This document shows positions 25,489 through 33,930 of a DNA stretch of 64,000 nt, one piece after another. Under the pieces are notes generated by a model. That model made no database searches. It was not told the DNA's origin and saw only the letters and a program-made list of their open reading frames with translations. A program made the position numbers and the translations under genes. The DNA is from G965195345 sp965277775 (GTDB lineage Bacteria > Pseudomonadota > Gammaproteobacteria > CAKMZV01). The first letter of the stretch is position 1. Every line of letters starts with the position of its first letter. The stretch is from NCBI GenBank assembly GCA_965277775.1, contig OZ255843.1, positions 682,001 through 746,000 on the forward strand, read 5' to 3'.

Positions 25489-26331
25489 ATGCAAAATTCT
25501 ACAACTGACTACAGCCGTTTCATCGGACACACGCAAAGACAAAATGCCTATCTTGACATTGCCCCAGCCAATTTAATGGCGGCAACGCTGGACCGTGAAC
25601 CGAGCTGGCAAAGTGGTCAAACCTTGCCATTAGCATGGCATTGGCTCTATTTTCATCCGCCCATTAAAACTCAAAATTTGGCCGAAGATGGTCATGAGAA
25701 ATTAGGGCATTTTATTCCAGCATTGCCACTGCCACACCGTATGTGGGCGGGTGGAACTTTTGAATTTTTTAACCCCATTCTTTTGGGCACACATGCCACC
25801 AAGACCTCTAAGATAACCCAAATTACGCCTAAACAGGGGCGCACGGGCGCATTAATCTTTGTCACGGTTGAGCACACCATTCATACGGGTGAGATTAAAA
25901 ATCTTGTTGAAACCCATACCATTGTCTATAGAGAAACCACAAACGTCAGTCAGCCGATGGCTGCGCCTAATATTGCGCCGGACTTTAGCTGTGTTTGGCA
26001 ACCAAGTCCGCTCATGTTATTTCGGTATTCTGCATTGACTTTTAATGCGCACTTTATTCATTACGACTCCGCTTATTGTCATGAACAGGGTTATAGAGAC
26101 CTCATCATCCATGGTCCGCTCAGCACCACTTTGTTATTAGATGCTTATCAAAAAGCCAGTCCGCAAGGTCGATTAAAATCTCTACGTTACCAAGCCAAAG
26201 CCCCAGTATTTATACCCGATACCATCACGATGAACATTGCCTCGGATTCATCACAGCCCAAGCAAAAATCTGGCTGGGTGAGCAATCAAAACAATCAATT
26301 GATTACTGAAGCGCATTTTGTTGAGTTTTGA
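25489..26331 (+). CDS. MaoC/HTD2-type acyl-CoA hydratase (itaconyl/mesaconyl-C4-CoA hydratase-like)
   Basis: 280 residues with a double hot-dog layout. The N-terminal half has the FAS1-like pattern LAWHWLYFHP and PHRMWAGGTFEF. The C-terminal half has the MaoC active-site region HYDSAYCHEQGYRDLIIHGP followed by LSTTLLLD. This arrangement is typical of mesaconyl-C4-CoA and itaconyl-CoA hydratases, which add water to unsaturated C5 dicarboxyl-CoA esters. In itaconate degradation the enzyme makes citramalyl-CoA, which a CitE-like lyase then splits; a CitE-like lyase and a CoA-transferase are both in this operon. The stop is 9 bases before the next gene. Hydratase of a different acyl-CoA remains possible. 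Confidence 0.78.
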   Translation: MQNSTTDYSRFIGHTQRQNAYLDIAPANLMAATLDREPSWQSGQTLPLAWHWLYFHPPIKTQNLAEDGHEKLGHFIPALPLPHRMWAGGTFEFFNPILLGTHATKTSKITQITPKQGRTGALIFVTVEHTIHTGEIKNLVETHTIVYRETTNVSQPMAAPNIAPDFSCVWQPSPLMLFRYSALTFNAHFIHYDSAYCHEQGYRDLIIHGPLSTTLLLDAYQKASPQGRLKSLRYQAKAPVFIPDTITMNIASDSSQPKQKSGWVSNQNNQLITEAHFVEF

Positions 26332-26340
26332 GGCTCGCCC

Positions 26341-27774
26341 ATGAATAACAATGCTTTGATCACTTTGGCTCAATGGTGTGCTGACCTTCAAATCGATGTT
26401 GAAGGACCAGAGCAACACATGGCAAAACAGGCATTGCTGGACACTGTGGCCAATGCTTTATACGGTTCCACCACCGACATTGCGCCCATACTCCAACAAA
26501 CAATGAACATTTGGGGCACGGGTTGCTGCCAAGTTATTGGAGGCAATGGTCGGCAAACAGCGCCCGTTTCAGCGGCTTTAATCAACGCTGCCTATGCCAC
26601 CATGGAAGATCGTTGCGCTTACGATAATCTCAGTTTGAGCCACTCCCCCTCATCGATCATAGCCGCATTGCTGGCTTTGTCTGAACACATCGAATTCGAT
26701 ACTGCCACCGAGCAAAACATTGCCGGTCAACAGTTCCTCAATGCTTTTATTGTCGGTATGGAGGCACTGATGCGCATATCTATGGCATTGAACCCCAGCC
26801 ATTACTACCAAGGCTGGCACACCACCGCCACCCTCAATGCCTTGGGCGCCACTATGGCATGTAGTCACCTACTTCAATTAGATGCCAACAAATCAGCGGT
26901 GGCTCTAAGTTTGGCAACCAGTCGAATCAGTGGTTATAAATCACAATTTGGCTCCATGGCAAAAGTCTTGCACGCAGGCTTTGCTGCCGAAACTGGGGTT
27001 ATTTGTGCCACATTGGCCCAACAAGGCGCCTCTGCTCAAAACACCACCTTTGACGGTGAATACAGTCTGCTTACACTGCACGGTACCAAACACTCCCCTG
27101 GATTTGCACAAGCATTCGCCGATCTGAACGCTAAAAATCAAAATGACTTGCTTTTGGGACGCACGGGCATTGCGTATAAACCTTATCCCTGCTGCGCATT
27201 TTTACATCCATTTCTTGATCTGATGGCTGACATTGCCCACGATTTTAAACAACAACAAATACCCATTGAATCGATTAAGTGGATCAAAGTTACCTTGCCA
27301 CTGAAGCATTTTAAATCGGTTGCTTTTCAAAATCCAAACGATGGCCATCAAGCTCGATTCAGCCTGTGGTATTGTTTGGCCAAAACACTGCTTAATGGTC
27401 ACTTGTGTTCTGCCGATTTCGACGAATATGCTGTTCAAGCATCGGCCGATCCGATCCAATCGATAAAACCATTAATGAACAAGATTCAAGCTGAACCCTC
27501 AACTGACCATACAATGAGATCTAGTATTCAATTACAATTGAACGATGCTGGTCACCCCATCGAACGATTTACCACGCACGCAAAAGGTACGCCAGAAAAT
27601 CCATTAGACGAAAAAACCTTTGCAAATTTGTTCCATCAATCGGCTCAAACCGTCCTTGACGTGAATCAATCTCAAGCGGTTTATGAACAGGTTTTGAACT
27701 TAGAGAAAATGCCTACCATTCGCCCCTTATTACAGCAGTTAAACCTGCAACAGACGCCCGCTTCGCCACAGTAG
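26341..27774 (+). CDS. MmgE/PrpD family protein
   Basis: 477 residues, normal for the family, which contains 2-methylcitrate dehydratase and cis-aconitate decarboxylase. Family features are the N-terminal AKQALLDTVANALYGS, YATMEDRCAYDNLSLSHSPS near residue 85, GYKSQFGSMAKVLHAGFAAE near 200, and AYKPYPCCAFLHPFLD near 280. Reactions in the family are dehydration, decarboxylation or isomerisation of polycarboxylates. A PrpD-like gene also lies near the itaconate-degradation genes of Pseudomonas aeruginosa, which fits the neighbouring hydratase, CoA-transferase and lyase. One base separates it from the CoA-transferase gene, implying coupled translation. The exact substrate cannot be read from sequence. 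Confidence 0.82.
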   Translation: MNNNALITLAQWCADLQIDVEGPEQHMAKQALLDTVANALYGSTTDIAPILQQTMNIWGTGCCQVIGGNGRQTAPVSAALINAAYATMEDRCAYDNLSLSHSPSSIIAALLALSEHIEFDTATEQNIAGQQFLNAFIVGMEALMRISMALNPSHYYQGWHTTATLNALGATMACSHLLQLDANKSAVALSLATSRISGYKSQFGSMAKVLHAGFAAETGVICATLAQQGASAQNTTFDGEYSLLTLHGTKHSPGFAQAFADLNAKNQNDLLLGRTGIAYKPYPCCAFLHPFLDLMADIAHDFKQQQIPIESIKWIKVTLPLKHFKSVAFQNPNDGHQARFSLWYCLAKTLLNGHLCSADFDEYAVQASADPIQSIKPLMNKIQAEPSTDHTMRSSIQLQLNDAGHPIERFTTHAKGTPENPLDEKTFANLFHQSAQTVLDVNQSQAVYEQVLNLEKMPTIRPLLQQLNLQQTPASPQ

Positions 27775-27775
27775 T

Positions 27776-28900
27776 ATGAATCAAACCCTGCCACTAGAAG
27801 GCCTGACCGTTGTCACCATTGAGCAAGCCTTGGCTGCGCCCTTATGCAGTAGCCGTCTAGCGGAAGCGGGTGCTCGAGTCATTAAGATTGAACGAGCACA
27901 AGGCGATTTTGCCCGAGGTTATGATTCGGCCGTCAAAGGCGAAAGCAGTTATTTCACTTGGACCAACCAAGGCAAAGAATCGCTGGTGCTTGATTTTAAA
28001 AAAGCCACTGATGCACAATGCTTGTCTCGCTTGCTGTCTCAGGCGGATATTTTCATTCAGAACTTGGCACCAGGGGCACTACAAAGGTCTGGATTTGGCA
28101 GCGAAGCGTTACGCGAAAAACATCCCAAGTTAATCACCTGCGACATTTCGGGATACAGTCCCAGCACCCAAAGGGCTCATCTAAAAGCTTATGACCTTTT
28201 GATTCAGGCAGAGAGCGGATTATTGGATGTTTCTGGCGGGGTTAATGAGATCGGTAGAATTGGGGTGTCCATTTGTGATATTGGAGCGGGTATGACCGCA
28301 CACGCCGCCATTCTCGAAGCCCTACTTCTGCGCCATAAAACTGGCAAAGGCAGCGGCGTACAAGTCTCTTTGTTCGATGTGGTTGCCGACTGGATGAGTG
28401 TGCCTTTGATGCATTATGATTATGCTGGCAAAGCGCCAAAACGAGTGGGACTCCATCATCCTTCCATTGCCCCCTATGGCGCTTATCCCGTCAAGGACAA
28501 TCAATTGCTTATCATTGGCATTCAAAACGAATCAGAATGGCAGCGATTTTGCAAAGGCGTACTGAAGCAACCAGAACTCAGCTTAGATAAACGATTTCAC
28601 TCAAACAATCAACGCGTGGCAAATCGTGTTCTGTTGGATGATGCCATTCAAACAGGCACGCTTCAATTACAAAAAACAGAACTTATCGCTCGCTTAATCG
28701 AACATAAAATTGCATTCGGATCAGTCAACAGTGTGGCAGAATTGTCTGAACATTCGGGCCTACGGAGACGAAAAGTTGGTTTAACAGAAGGCGTTCAAGT
28801 CAGCATTCCTGCTCGCCCAATCGTTAACACTGAATTTCAACCCATTTCTGGACGTTCGCCGAAATTGGGCGAACATATCAGCAATATTAATAATCTTTAA
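27776..28900 (+). CDS. Family III CoA-transferase (CaiB/BaiF type)
   Basis: 374 residues. It begins LPLEGLTVVTIEQALAAPLC, as usual for the family. The expected nucleophilic Asp is in AYDLLIQAESGLLDVSGG (about residue 142), and HHPSIAPYGAYPVKDNQLLI is the conserved dimer-loop region. These enzymes move CoA from one acid (often succinyl-CoA) to another without ATP. In this operon it would activate the acid that the MaoC hydratase and CitE-like lyase then process, as the itaconate CoA-transferase does. Start and stop are within 1-3 bases of the neighbours. Confidence 0.88.
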   Translation: MNQTLPLEGLTVVTIEQALAAPLCSSRLAEAGARVIKIERAQGDFARGYDSAVKGESSYFTWTNQGKESLVLDFKKATDAQCLSRLLSQADIFIQNLAPGALQRSGFGSEALREKHPKLITCDISGYSPSTQRAHLKAYDLLIQAESGLLDVSGGVNEIGRIGVSICDIGAGMTAHAAILEALLLRHKTGKGSGVQVSLFDVVADWMSVPLMHYDYAGKAPKRVGLHHPSIAPYGAYPVKDNQLLIIGIQNESEWQRFCKGVLKQPELSLDKRFHSNNQRVANRVLLDDAIQTGTLQLQKTELIARLIEHKIAFGSVNSVAELSEHSGLRRRKVGLTEGVQVSIPARPIVNTEFQPISGRSPKLGEHISNINNL

Positions 28901-28903
28901 GCT

Positions 28904-29818
28904 ATGACTATACAACAAAATGCCTCAATTAAATTACGACGCAGTGCGCTGTTCATGCCTGCATCCAATCAGCGTGCATTAGAAAAAGCCGCGCATTTGG
29001 ATTGCGATGTTGTTCTATTCGACTTAGAAGACGCGGTCGCTGACAACGTCAAACCACAAGCTCGAACACAGTTACAACAGATTCTAAGCGCGGTAGATTT
29101 CAATCATCGTGAAACCGTGGTGCGTTTAAATGCCATAAATAGCCCTCACTTCAAGCGCGATCTGGCCTGCTTACAAGCCATAAAAGTTGAAAATCGCCCC
29201 AATGCTGTGCTTTTACCCATGGTTGAAACGGCACAAGACATTGCATCGCTTCAAAGGCACTTACACAATCATAACCTGCATCAAAACACCTTAATCTGGG
29301 CGATGATTGAGACGCCTCTGGCCGTCTTAAACGCCCAAAGCATTTGTCAGATGAGCACACACATCCCAGCATTTGATTGTCTGGTATTGGGTCCGAACGA
29401 CCTTGCTTTGGCCACCGACAGTCTGCAGACCGAAACTCGTCAACCCATGTTGCCATGGATCAGTCACAGCCTACTTGCCGCCAAAGCTTATGGCTTAGAT
29501 TTTCTTGATGGGGTTTACACCGACATCGAAAATATCCAAGGGCTGTACGCTGAGTGTATGCAAGGTGTGCAACTGGGCGCCACAGGCAAAACAGTCATTC
29601 ATCCCAGTCACTTAGCTCAGTGTAATGCATGTTTTTCTCCGGATAAAGAAACCATTGCATTTTCAACCGCTGTGGTTGAAGCTTTTTCTCAAAAGCTGGA
29701 TAATCACGGCGTATTACGCGTCCAAGGAAAAATGGTAGAGCACCTCCATTTGAGAATTGCCCAAAAGATCCTTGCTAAGGTCGCCCTAATCAATGAAAGA
29801 CAAACCCACCCTTTATAG
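28904..29818 (+). CDS. HpcH/HpaI-CitE family acyl-CoA lyase (citramalyl/malyl-CoA lyase-like)
   Basis: 304 residues. Motifs in order: RRSALFMPASNQRALEKA, the metal site region VVLFDLEDAVAD, VVRLNAI, LLPMVETA with MIETPLAVL, LGPNDLALATDS, and GKTVIHPSHL. This is the CitE-like branch that cleaves 3-hydroxyacyl-CoA compounds into acetyl-CoA plus a 2-oxo acid. With the CoA-transferase and hydratase it makes a complete activation-hydration-cleavage set like ict-ich-ccl of itaconate degradation, in which the product would be acetyl-CoA and pyruvate. It starts 3 bases after the transferase and ends 10 bases before the dehydrogenase. Confidence 0.88.
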   Translation: MTIQQNASIKLRRSALFMPASNQRALEKAAHLDCDVVLFDLEDAVADNVKPQARTQLQQILSAVDFNHRETVVRLNAINSPHFKRDLACLQAIKVENRPNAVLLPMVETAQDIASLQRHLHNHNLHQNTLIWAMIETPLAVLNAQSICQMSTHIPAFDCLVLGPNDLALATDSLQTETRQPMLPWISHSLLAAKAYGLDFLDGVYTDIENIQGLYAECMQGVQLGATGKTVIHPSHLAQCNACFSPDKETIAFSTAVVEAFSQKLDNHGVLRVQGKMVEHLHLRIAQKILAKVALINERQTHPL

Positions 29819-29828
29819 GAAATAAAAT

Positions 29829-31277
29829 ATGTCACTAAGTTCTGAACACCGATTGTTTATTCATAATCAATGGATTGAACCTGCTCACGGCGAAAAAATC
29901 GTCAATATCAATCCTTCCGATGAATCCTTAATTGCTGAAGTCGCATGCGCTGGTGAGCAAGAAGTCAACGAAGCGGTTGCCAGTGCGCGAACGGCTTTGC
30001 TTGGTGAATGGCGTCAAACGACCCCATGGGATCGAGGCAGACTGTTGATGAAAATCAATGGATTGGTCCTTGAGCATATAGATGAATTGGTTGAAATGGA
30101 AATGCGTGATACAGGCAAACCCATAAGTGCTGCGACAGCTGCCATTCGCCAAGTTGCCCGCTATTTTGAATTTTACGCGGGTGTGGCCGACAAAATCCAA
30201 GGGTCTTCTATTCCATTGGGTGAGGGTTACATCGATTTTACACTGCGTGAACCCATTGGCGTTACGGCGCACATTGTGCCGTGGAATGTCCCCTTAAATA
30301 TGCTGGCCCGTGGGGTTGCGCCTGCTCTGGCAGCTGGGTGTACTGCGGTGGTCAAACCAGCTGAGCAGACGCCCATGGGGGCATTACAAATGGCGCAAAT
30401 TTTTAAAAAAGCGGGATTGCCCGCGGGCGTTGTGAATATCATTAATGGTTATGGTCGAACCACAGGCGCGGCATTGTCAGGGCATCCTGACATAGACAGC
30501 TTGATTTTTACGGGTTCTGTCGCCACAGGTCGTGAAGTCATGAAATCTTGTGCCGAACATATCAAACCCGTTGTACTTGAACTGGGTGGCAAATCCCCCT
30601 TGTTGGTTTTTGATGATGCAGACCCTATCGTCGTCGCACAAGAGGCGGCCAAAGGCATTTATTCTAATACGGGGCAGTATTGTGATGCTGGATCTCGGTT
30701 GTTGGTGTCGCGTAATATTCAGGACGCAGTCGTTGAGGCATTATTGGAAAAAACACGAACCATTCGCATTGGTTTGCCGACGGATGATCCTCATATGGGC
30801 CCCCTCATATCGCACAATCAGCATCAACAAGTGCTCAATTATGTTCAAGCAGGCAAGGACGATGGCGCCGTGCTGACATACGGTGGTCATAAACCTAAAA
30901 TGTTCGACAAGGGCTATTTTATTGAACCGACGATTTTCACCCAAGTCTCTCCCCAAAGCCGCATAGCCAACGAAGAAATTTTTGGACCTGTGCTCTCTAT
31001 CATCCCTTTTGATGACGAAGAAGAAGCGCTACATATTGCCAACAACACCGATTATGGTTTGGCGGCTGGCATCTTCACTCAAGACATCGATAGGGCGCTA
31101 CGTTTAAGCACGCAAATTGATGCAGGCACAATTTATGTCAACGAATATTTTTCTGGCGAAATGGCCAGCCCATTTGGTGGTATGAAAAAAAGTGGTATTG
31201 GTCGGGAACGCGGTCTGGAAACCTTGGTCAATTATACTCGCATCAAAAACGTCATTATTAAGGTGGCTCAGCGTTGA
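29829..31277 (+). CDS. NAD(P)-dependent aldehyde dehydrogenase
   Basis: 482 residues, full length. Motifs: VPWNVPLNM (cofactor pocket), FTGSVATGREV, the general base Glu in VLELGGKSPLLVF (about 250), the catalytic Cys in NTGQYCDAGSRLLV (about 284), EEIFGPVLSI, and SPFGGMKKSGIGRERG near the C-terminus. It resembles betaine-aldehyde and semialdehyde dehydrogenases, but substrate assignment within the superfamily is unreliable. A good Shine-Dalgarno (AGGAA) precedes the ATG. It is last in the seven-gene operon; the convergent yraN follows 42 bases on. An aldehyde produced by Rieske-type C-N cleavage could be its substrate. Confidence 0.9.
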   Translation: MSLSSEHRLFIHNQWIEPAHGEKIVNINPSDESLIAEVACAGEQEVNEAVASARTALLGEWRQTTPWDRGRLLMKINGLVLEHIDELVEMEMRDTGKPISAATAAIRQVARYFEFYAGVADKIQGSSIPLGEGYIDFTLREPIGVTAHIVPWNVPLNMLARGVAPALAAGCTAVVKPAEQTPMGALQMAQIFKKAGLPAGVVNIINGYGRTTGAALSGHPDIDSLIFTGSVATGREVMKSCAEHIKPVVLELGGKSPLLVFDDADPIVVAQEAAKGIYSNTGQYCDAGSRLLVSRNIQDAVVEALLEKTRTIRIGLPTDDPHMGPLISHNQHQQVLNYVQAGKDDGAVLTYGGHKPKMFDKGYFIEPTIFTQVSPQSRIANEEIFGPVLSIIPFDDEEEALHIANNTDYGLAAGIFTQDIDRALRLSTQIDAGTIYVNEYFSGEMASPFGGMKKSGIGRERGLETLVNYTRIKNVIIKVAQR

Positions 31278-31319
31278 TGACTGGCTAAAGACATCAAGCC
31301 TCAAGCTTTATAAATGGGA

Positions 31320-31670
31320 TTATCTGGCTCTAAAAGCGTCTTTAATCCAGATCGGCACTTCGCCATCAAATGCAATCACATCAAAACGCATGACCTGTTG
31401 ACGTTGGGCAGGATGTTGAGAAAGATAAGCCTTGGCGGTTTTGATGATCTTCTTTTGCTTAGCAGGAGTGACCGAAGATAATGCGCTGACACGGGTATTC
31501 GTTTGTCGAAAACGTACTTCAATAAAGCACAACACGGCATTGCGATCCTCTGCGATGATGTCAATTTCACCGTGCGCGCTGAAATAATTTTTAGCAACTG
31601 TACGATAGTGGTTTGATTTGAGCAATGCTTCCGCTTTTTGCTCGTACTGCGTTCCGATGAAACGACTCAT
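31320..31670 (-). CDS. yraN: YraN/UPF0102 family nuclease-like protein
   Basis: 116 residues, standard for the family. It has the endonuclease-like core HGEIDIIAEDRNAVLCFIEV, with conserved Glu and Asp and the later Glu of FIEVRFR. The usual motif is EVK; here it is EVRF. The start codon overlaps the stop of lpoA by one base, and lpoA-yraN is a conserved gammaproteobacterial pair. The biological role of YraN is not settled. Confidence 0.88.
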   Translation of the reverse strand: MSRFIGTQYEQKAEALLKSNHYRTVAKNYFSAHGEIDIIAEDRNAVLCFIEVRFRQTNTRVSALSSVTPAKQKKIIKTAKAYLSQHPAQRQQVMRFDVIAFDGEVPIWIKDAFRAR

Positions 31671-32935
31671 TAGAACAGCGTTTCTTCCTCAATAGGTACA
31701 GGGTCAATGCCATTTTTTCCAACCTTGTATAAGGTCAACAACCGCTTCATAAGGAGCGTATCACCATCAAATTCAAACGATCCAGTCTTACCCTCATAAT
31801 CAAAATATCGTTGATCGTTTAGGCGATAGGAAACTTGAAAAGCGTCATAACCCAAGGCTTGGAATAATCTCGAGGACTCAGCTGATTGGAATCGAGACGG
31901 TCGCTCTAAAAATTCTATGTCCACCAAATCTGATTCATTTTGGTCTTGGAATTGTTCTGAAGTCAGAATTGATGTGGCAAGCACTGGTTTTTGTCCGCCC
32001 AAAAGATTGATCATTGGCATGATCTGTCTGGCTTGTGGTGCGGGTAAGCTGATAATAATCGCATCAAGGTCTTGTCGAACAAAAGGGAAATCATCTTTTT
32101 CATTTTTTATAAATTGACCATTCTCAAAAACCTTTAAATCTATATTGGTGGTTAAGGATTTCTTTAATAATTTTGATCCCTCATTGATACTTTTCATTGG
32201 TAAGGAGATATGATCAAGGATTTCACCACCTTTTTGTTCCCAAATTTTGCGCATTTCTCCTGAAGTTACCGCCCCTTTTTGAGTATCCAGTGTCACAGTC
32301 AATATTCTGCAATAGCCGCGTTGATAGGCGATGTCCATCAGTTGATTGAGCTCATAATCTACGCTAATATCGATTGGATGTACACTCGATTCAGGATTGA
32401 TCACGGCGTTTAAGGGGACATTAATACGATCCGAGTTGAATTTGATTTTCTGAATGTTTCCTTTTAACAAAGGGCCAATGACAATTTTTGAACTTTCAGA
32501 TATTGCATACGCATAGAGATCATTAATATTCTCGCCGTTTGTGTCGTAAAACTGAATTTTTTGACGCTGTTTATTATCGTAATAAGCATCAATGATGCCT
32601 TGCTGGATATTCAATCCAACTGCCTTGTATTCACCTGACAATGGCAACAAAACTGCTATATCATATTTTTCTAATAATGACCATGGAATGGCGGCTTGAA
32701 AATCAATTTTCAAGCGTGAACCTGGGGTGCCTTTTGCTATAATTTCTTCTCTGATCGTTCCGGTGGGCGTGCTCTCATTGACCCTATCTGAACCCGTCGC
32801 TGTGTTGTCATTTTGAATGCGCTCAGAATCTAATTGTTCAGATTGGTCGGAGGATGACTTAACGATTTTGAGCGATTGCCCACATCCTGCTAATGCGCTA
32901 AATAAGAAAATTAAGAAAATGTGTTTTGCTGTCAT
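31670..32935 (-). CDS. lpoA: LpoA-like penicillin-binding-protein activator lipoprotein (short form)
   Basis: 421 residues with a lipoprotein signal (lipobox LAGC, Cys about residue 18). The body matches the C-terminal periplasmic-binding-protein-like domain of LpoA: IAVLLPLSGEYKAVGLNIQQ, IVIGPLLKGNIQKIKF, and a late FQALGYDAFQVSYRL block. E. coli LpoA has about 680 residues; the N-terminal helical TPR-like domain that spans the periplasm appears to be missing, replaced by a 60-residue polar linker. LpoA activates PBP1A from the outer membrane. Its position between yraN and the divergent rsmI is the conserved one and supports the call. Confidence 0.82.
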   Translation of the reverse strand: MTAKHIFLIFLFSALAGCGQSLKIVKSSSDQSEQLDSERIQNDNTATGSDRVNESTPTGTIREEIIAKGTPGSRLKIDFQAAIPWSLLEKYDIAVLLPLSGEYKAVGLNIQQGIIDAYYDNKQRQKIQFYDTNGENINDLYAYAISESSKIVIGPLLKGNIQKIKFNSDRINVPLNAVINPESSVHPIDISVDYELNQLMDIAYQRGYCRILTVTLDTQKGAVTSGEMRKIWEQKGGEILDHISLPMKSINEGSKLLKKSLTTNIDLKVFENGQFIKNEKDDFPFVRQDLDAIIISLPAPQARQIMPMINLLGGQKPVLATSILTSEQFQDQNESDLVDIEFLERPSRFQSAESSRLFQALGYDAFQVSYRLNDQRYFDYEGKTGSFEFDGDTLLMKRLLTLYKVGKNGIDPVPIEEETLF

Positions 32936-33030
32936 CGTTATTGTATTTTAACCATTTTTAAAGCCAAGCATAGCAGATAATAAAGCGAATGAACCAGAAA
33001 CACGAACCCTTCTCCCTTTTAAGCTAAGCT

Positions 33031-33888
33031 GTGGAGAACATTGGTAAATTATACATAGTTGCCACACCCATCGGTAATGTGTCCGATATTTCCCAACGCG
33101 CTCAGTCAGTCTTAGCCTCCGCTGACATGGTTCTGTGCGAAGACACGCGCCAAAGCCGAAAACTATGCACCCTGTTAAATTTAGCCAATATTAAACTACG
33201 TGCATTCCACAATCATAATGAGATTAGCTTAAATGCCCCAATCATCGAACAATTAAAAGCCGGTGCCAATATCGCCTTAATCAGCGATGCAGGCACACCT
33301 TTGATTAGTGATCCTGGTTATCAATTGGTCAAAAGCTGCCATGATCATAACATTGAAGTTTGCGCCATTCCAGGTCCTTGCGCCATCGTTTCAGCACTCT
33401 CTATCGCTGGTGTGCCAACCCTCCCTTTTAGTTTTTTGGGTTTTTTGCCGAGCAAAAGCCAGGCGCGACAACAAGCTTTAACCACTGCTTTGGAACGCTC
33501 TGAAACAGTCGTATTTTTTGAAGCGCCCCACCGATTGTTAGCCATGCTGGCCGATACGGCACAAGTCGCTCATGCCGAACAAACGGTGGTCTTGGTCAAA
33601 GAAATGACAAAGGTACATGAAAAAGTCATTCAAGGGACCATCAACGAAACCATCCTAACGCTCAATGAGCATCCTCAGTGGCTGCGCGGCGAGTTCGTCA
33701 TTATCTTTCCACCATTGCCCAAAAAGCAGGCGATTGACGCCACATTTGCCACCCACATTGCTCAGCTTTTAGAAGCAGAAATTGGCACTGTGAAAGCGGC
33801 AAAGATGGCCGCAAAAATCACTGGTGAAAACAAAAAAACCTTATACCAATGGCTGTTGGATCATGCAAAAAAATCGCATCAACCTTAG
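33031..33888 (+). CDS. rsmI: 16S rRNA (cytidine-1402-2'-O)-methyltransferase
   Basis: 285 residues, starting at a GTG just before the diagnostic KLYIVATPIGNVSDISQRA. Other motifs are VLCEDTRQSRKL, NEISLNAPII, IALISDAGTPLISDPGY and IPGPCAIVSALSIAG. It 2'-O-methylates C1402 in the decoding centre of 16S rRNA. It is divergent from lpoA-yraN with a 95-base shared upstream region, the usual gammaproteobacterial arrangement. The RNase P RNA often found nearby in other species is not seen. Confidence 0.96.
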   Translation: MENIGKLYIVATPIGNVSDISQRAQSVLASADMVLCEDTRQSRKLCTLLNLANIKLRAFHNHNEISLNAPIIEQLKAGANIALISDAGTPLISDPGYQLVKSCHDHNIEVCAIPGPCAIVSALSIAGVPTLPFSFLGFLPSKSQARQQALTTALERSETVVFFEAPHRLLAMLADTAQVAHAEQTVVLVKEMTKVHEKVIQGTINETILTLNEHPQWLRGEFVIIFPPLPKKQAIDATFATHIAQLLEAEIGTVKAAKMAAKITGENKKTLYQWLLDHAKKSHQP

Positions 33889-33930
33889 GGTCATTGGATA
33901 TTTTGCTATCTTTGTAAAATTAGCGACCTA

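Noticed and set aside
29151..29456. 101-codon antisense frame inside the CitE-like lyase gene, and similar antisense frames in the catabolic operon
   Set aside because: The sense frames carry clear family motifs over their full length; the antisense frames have none.
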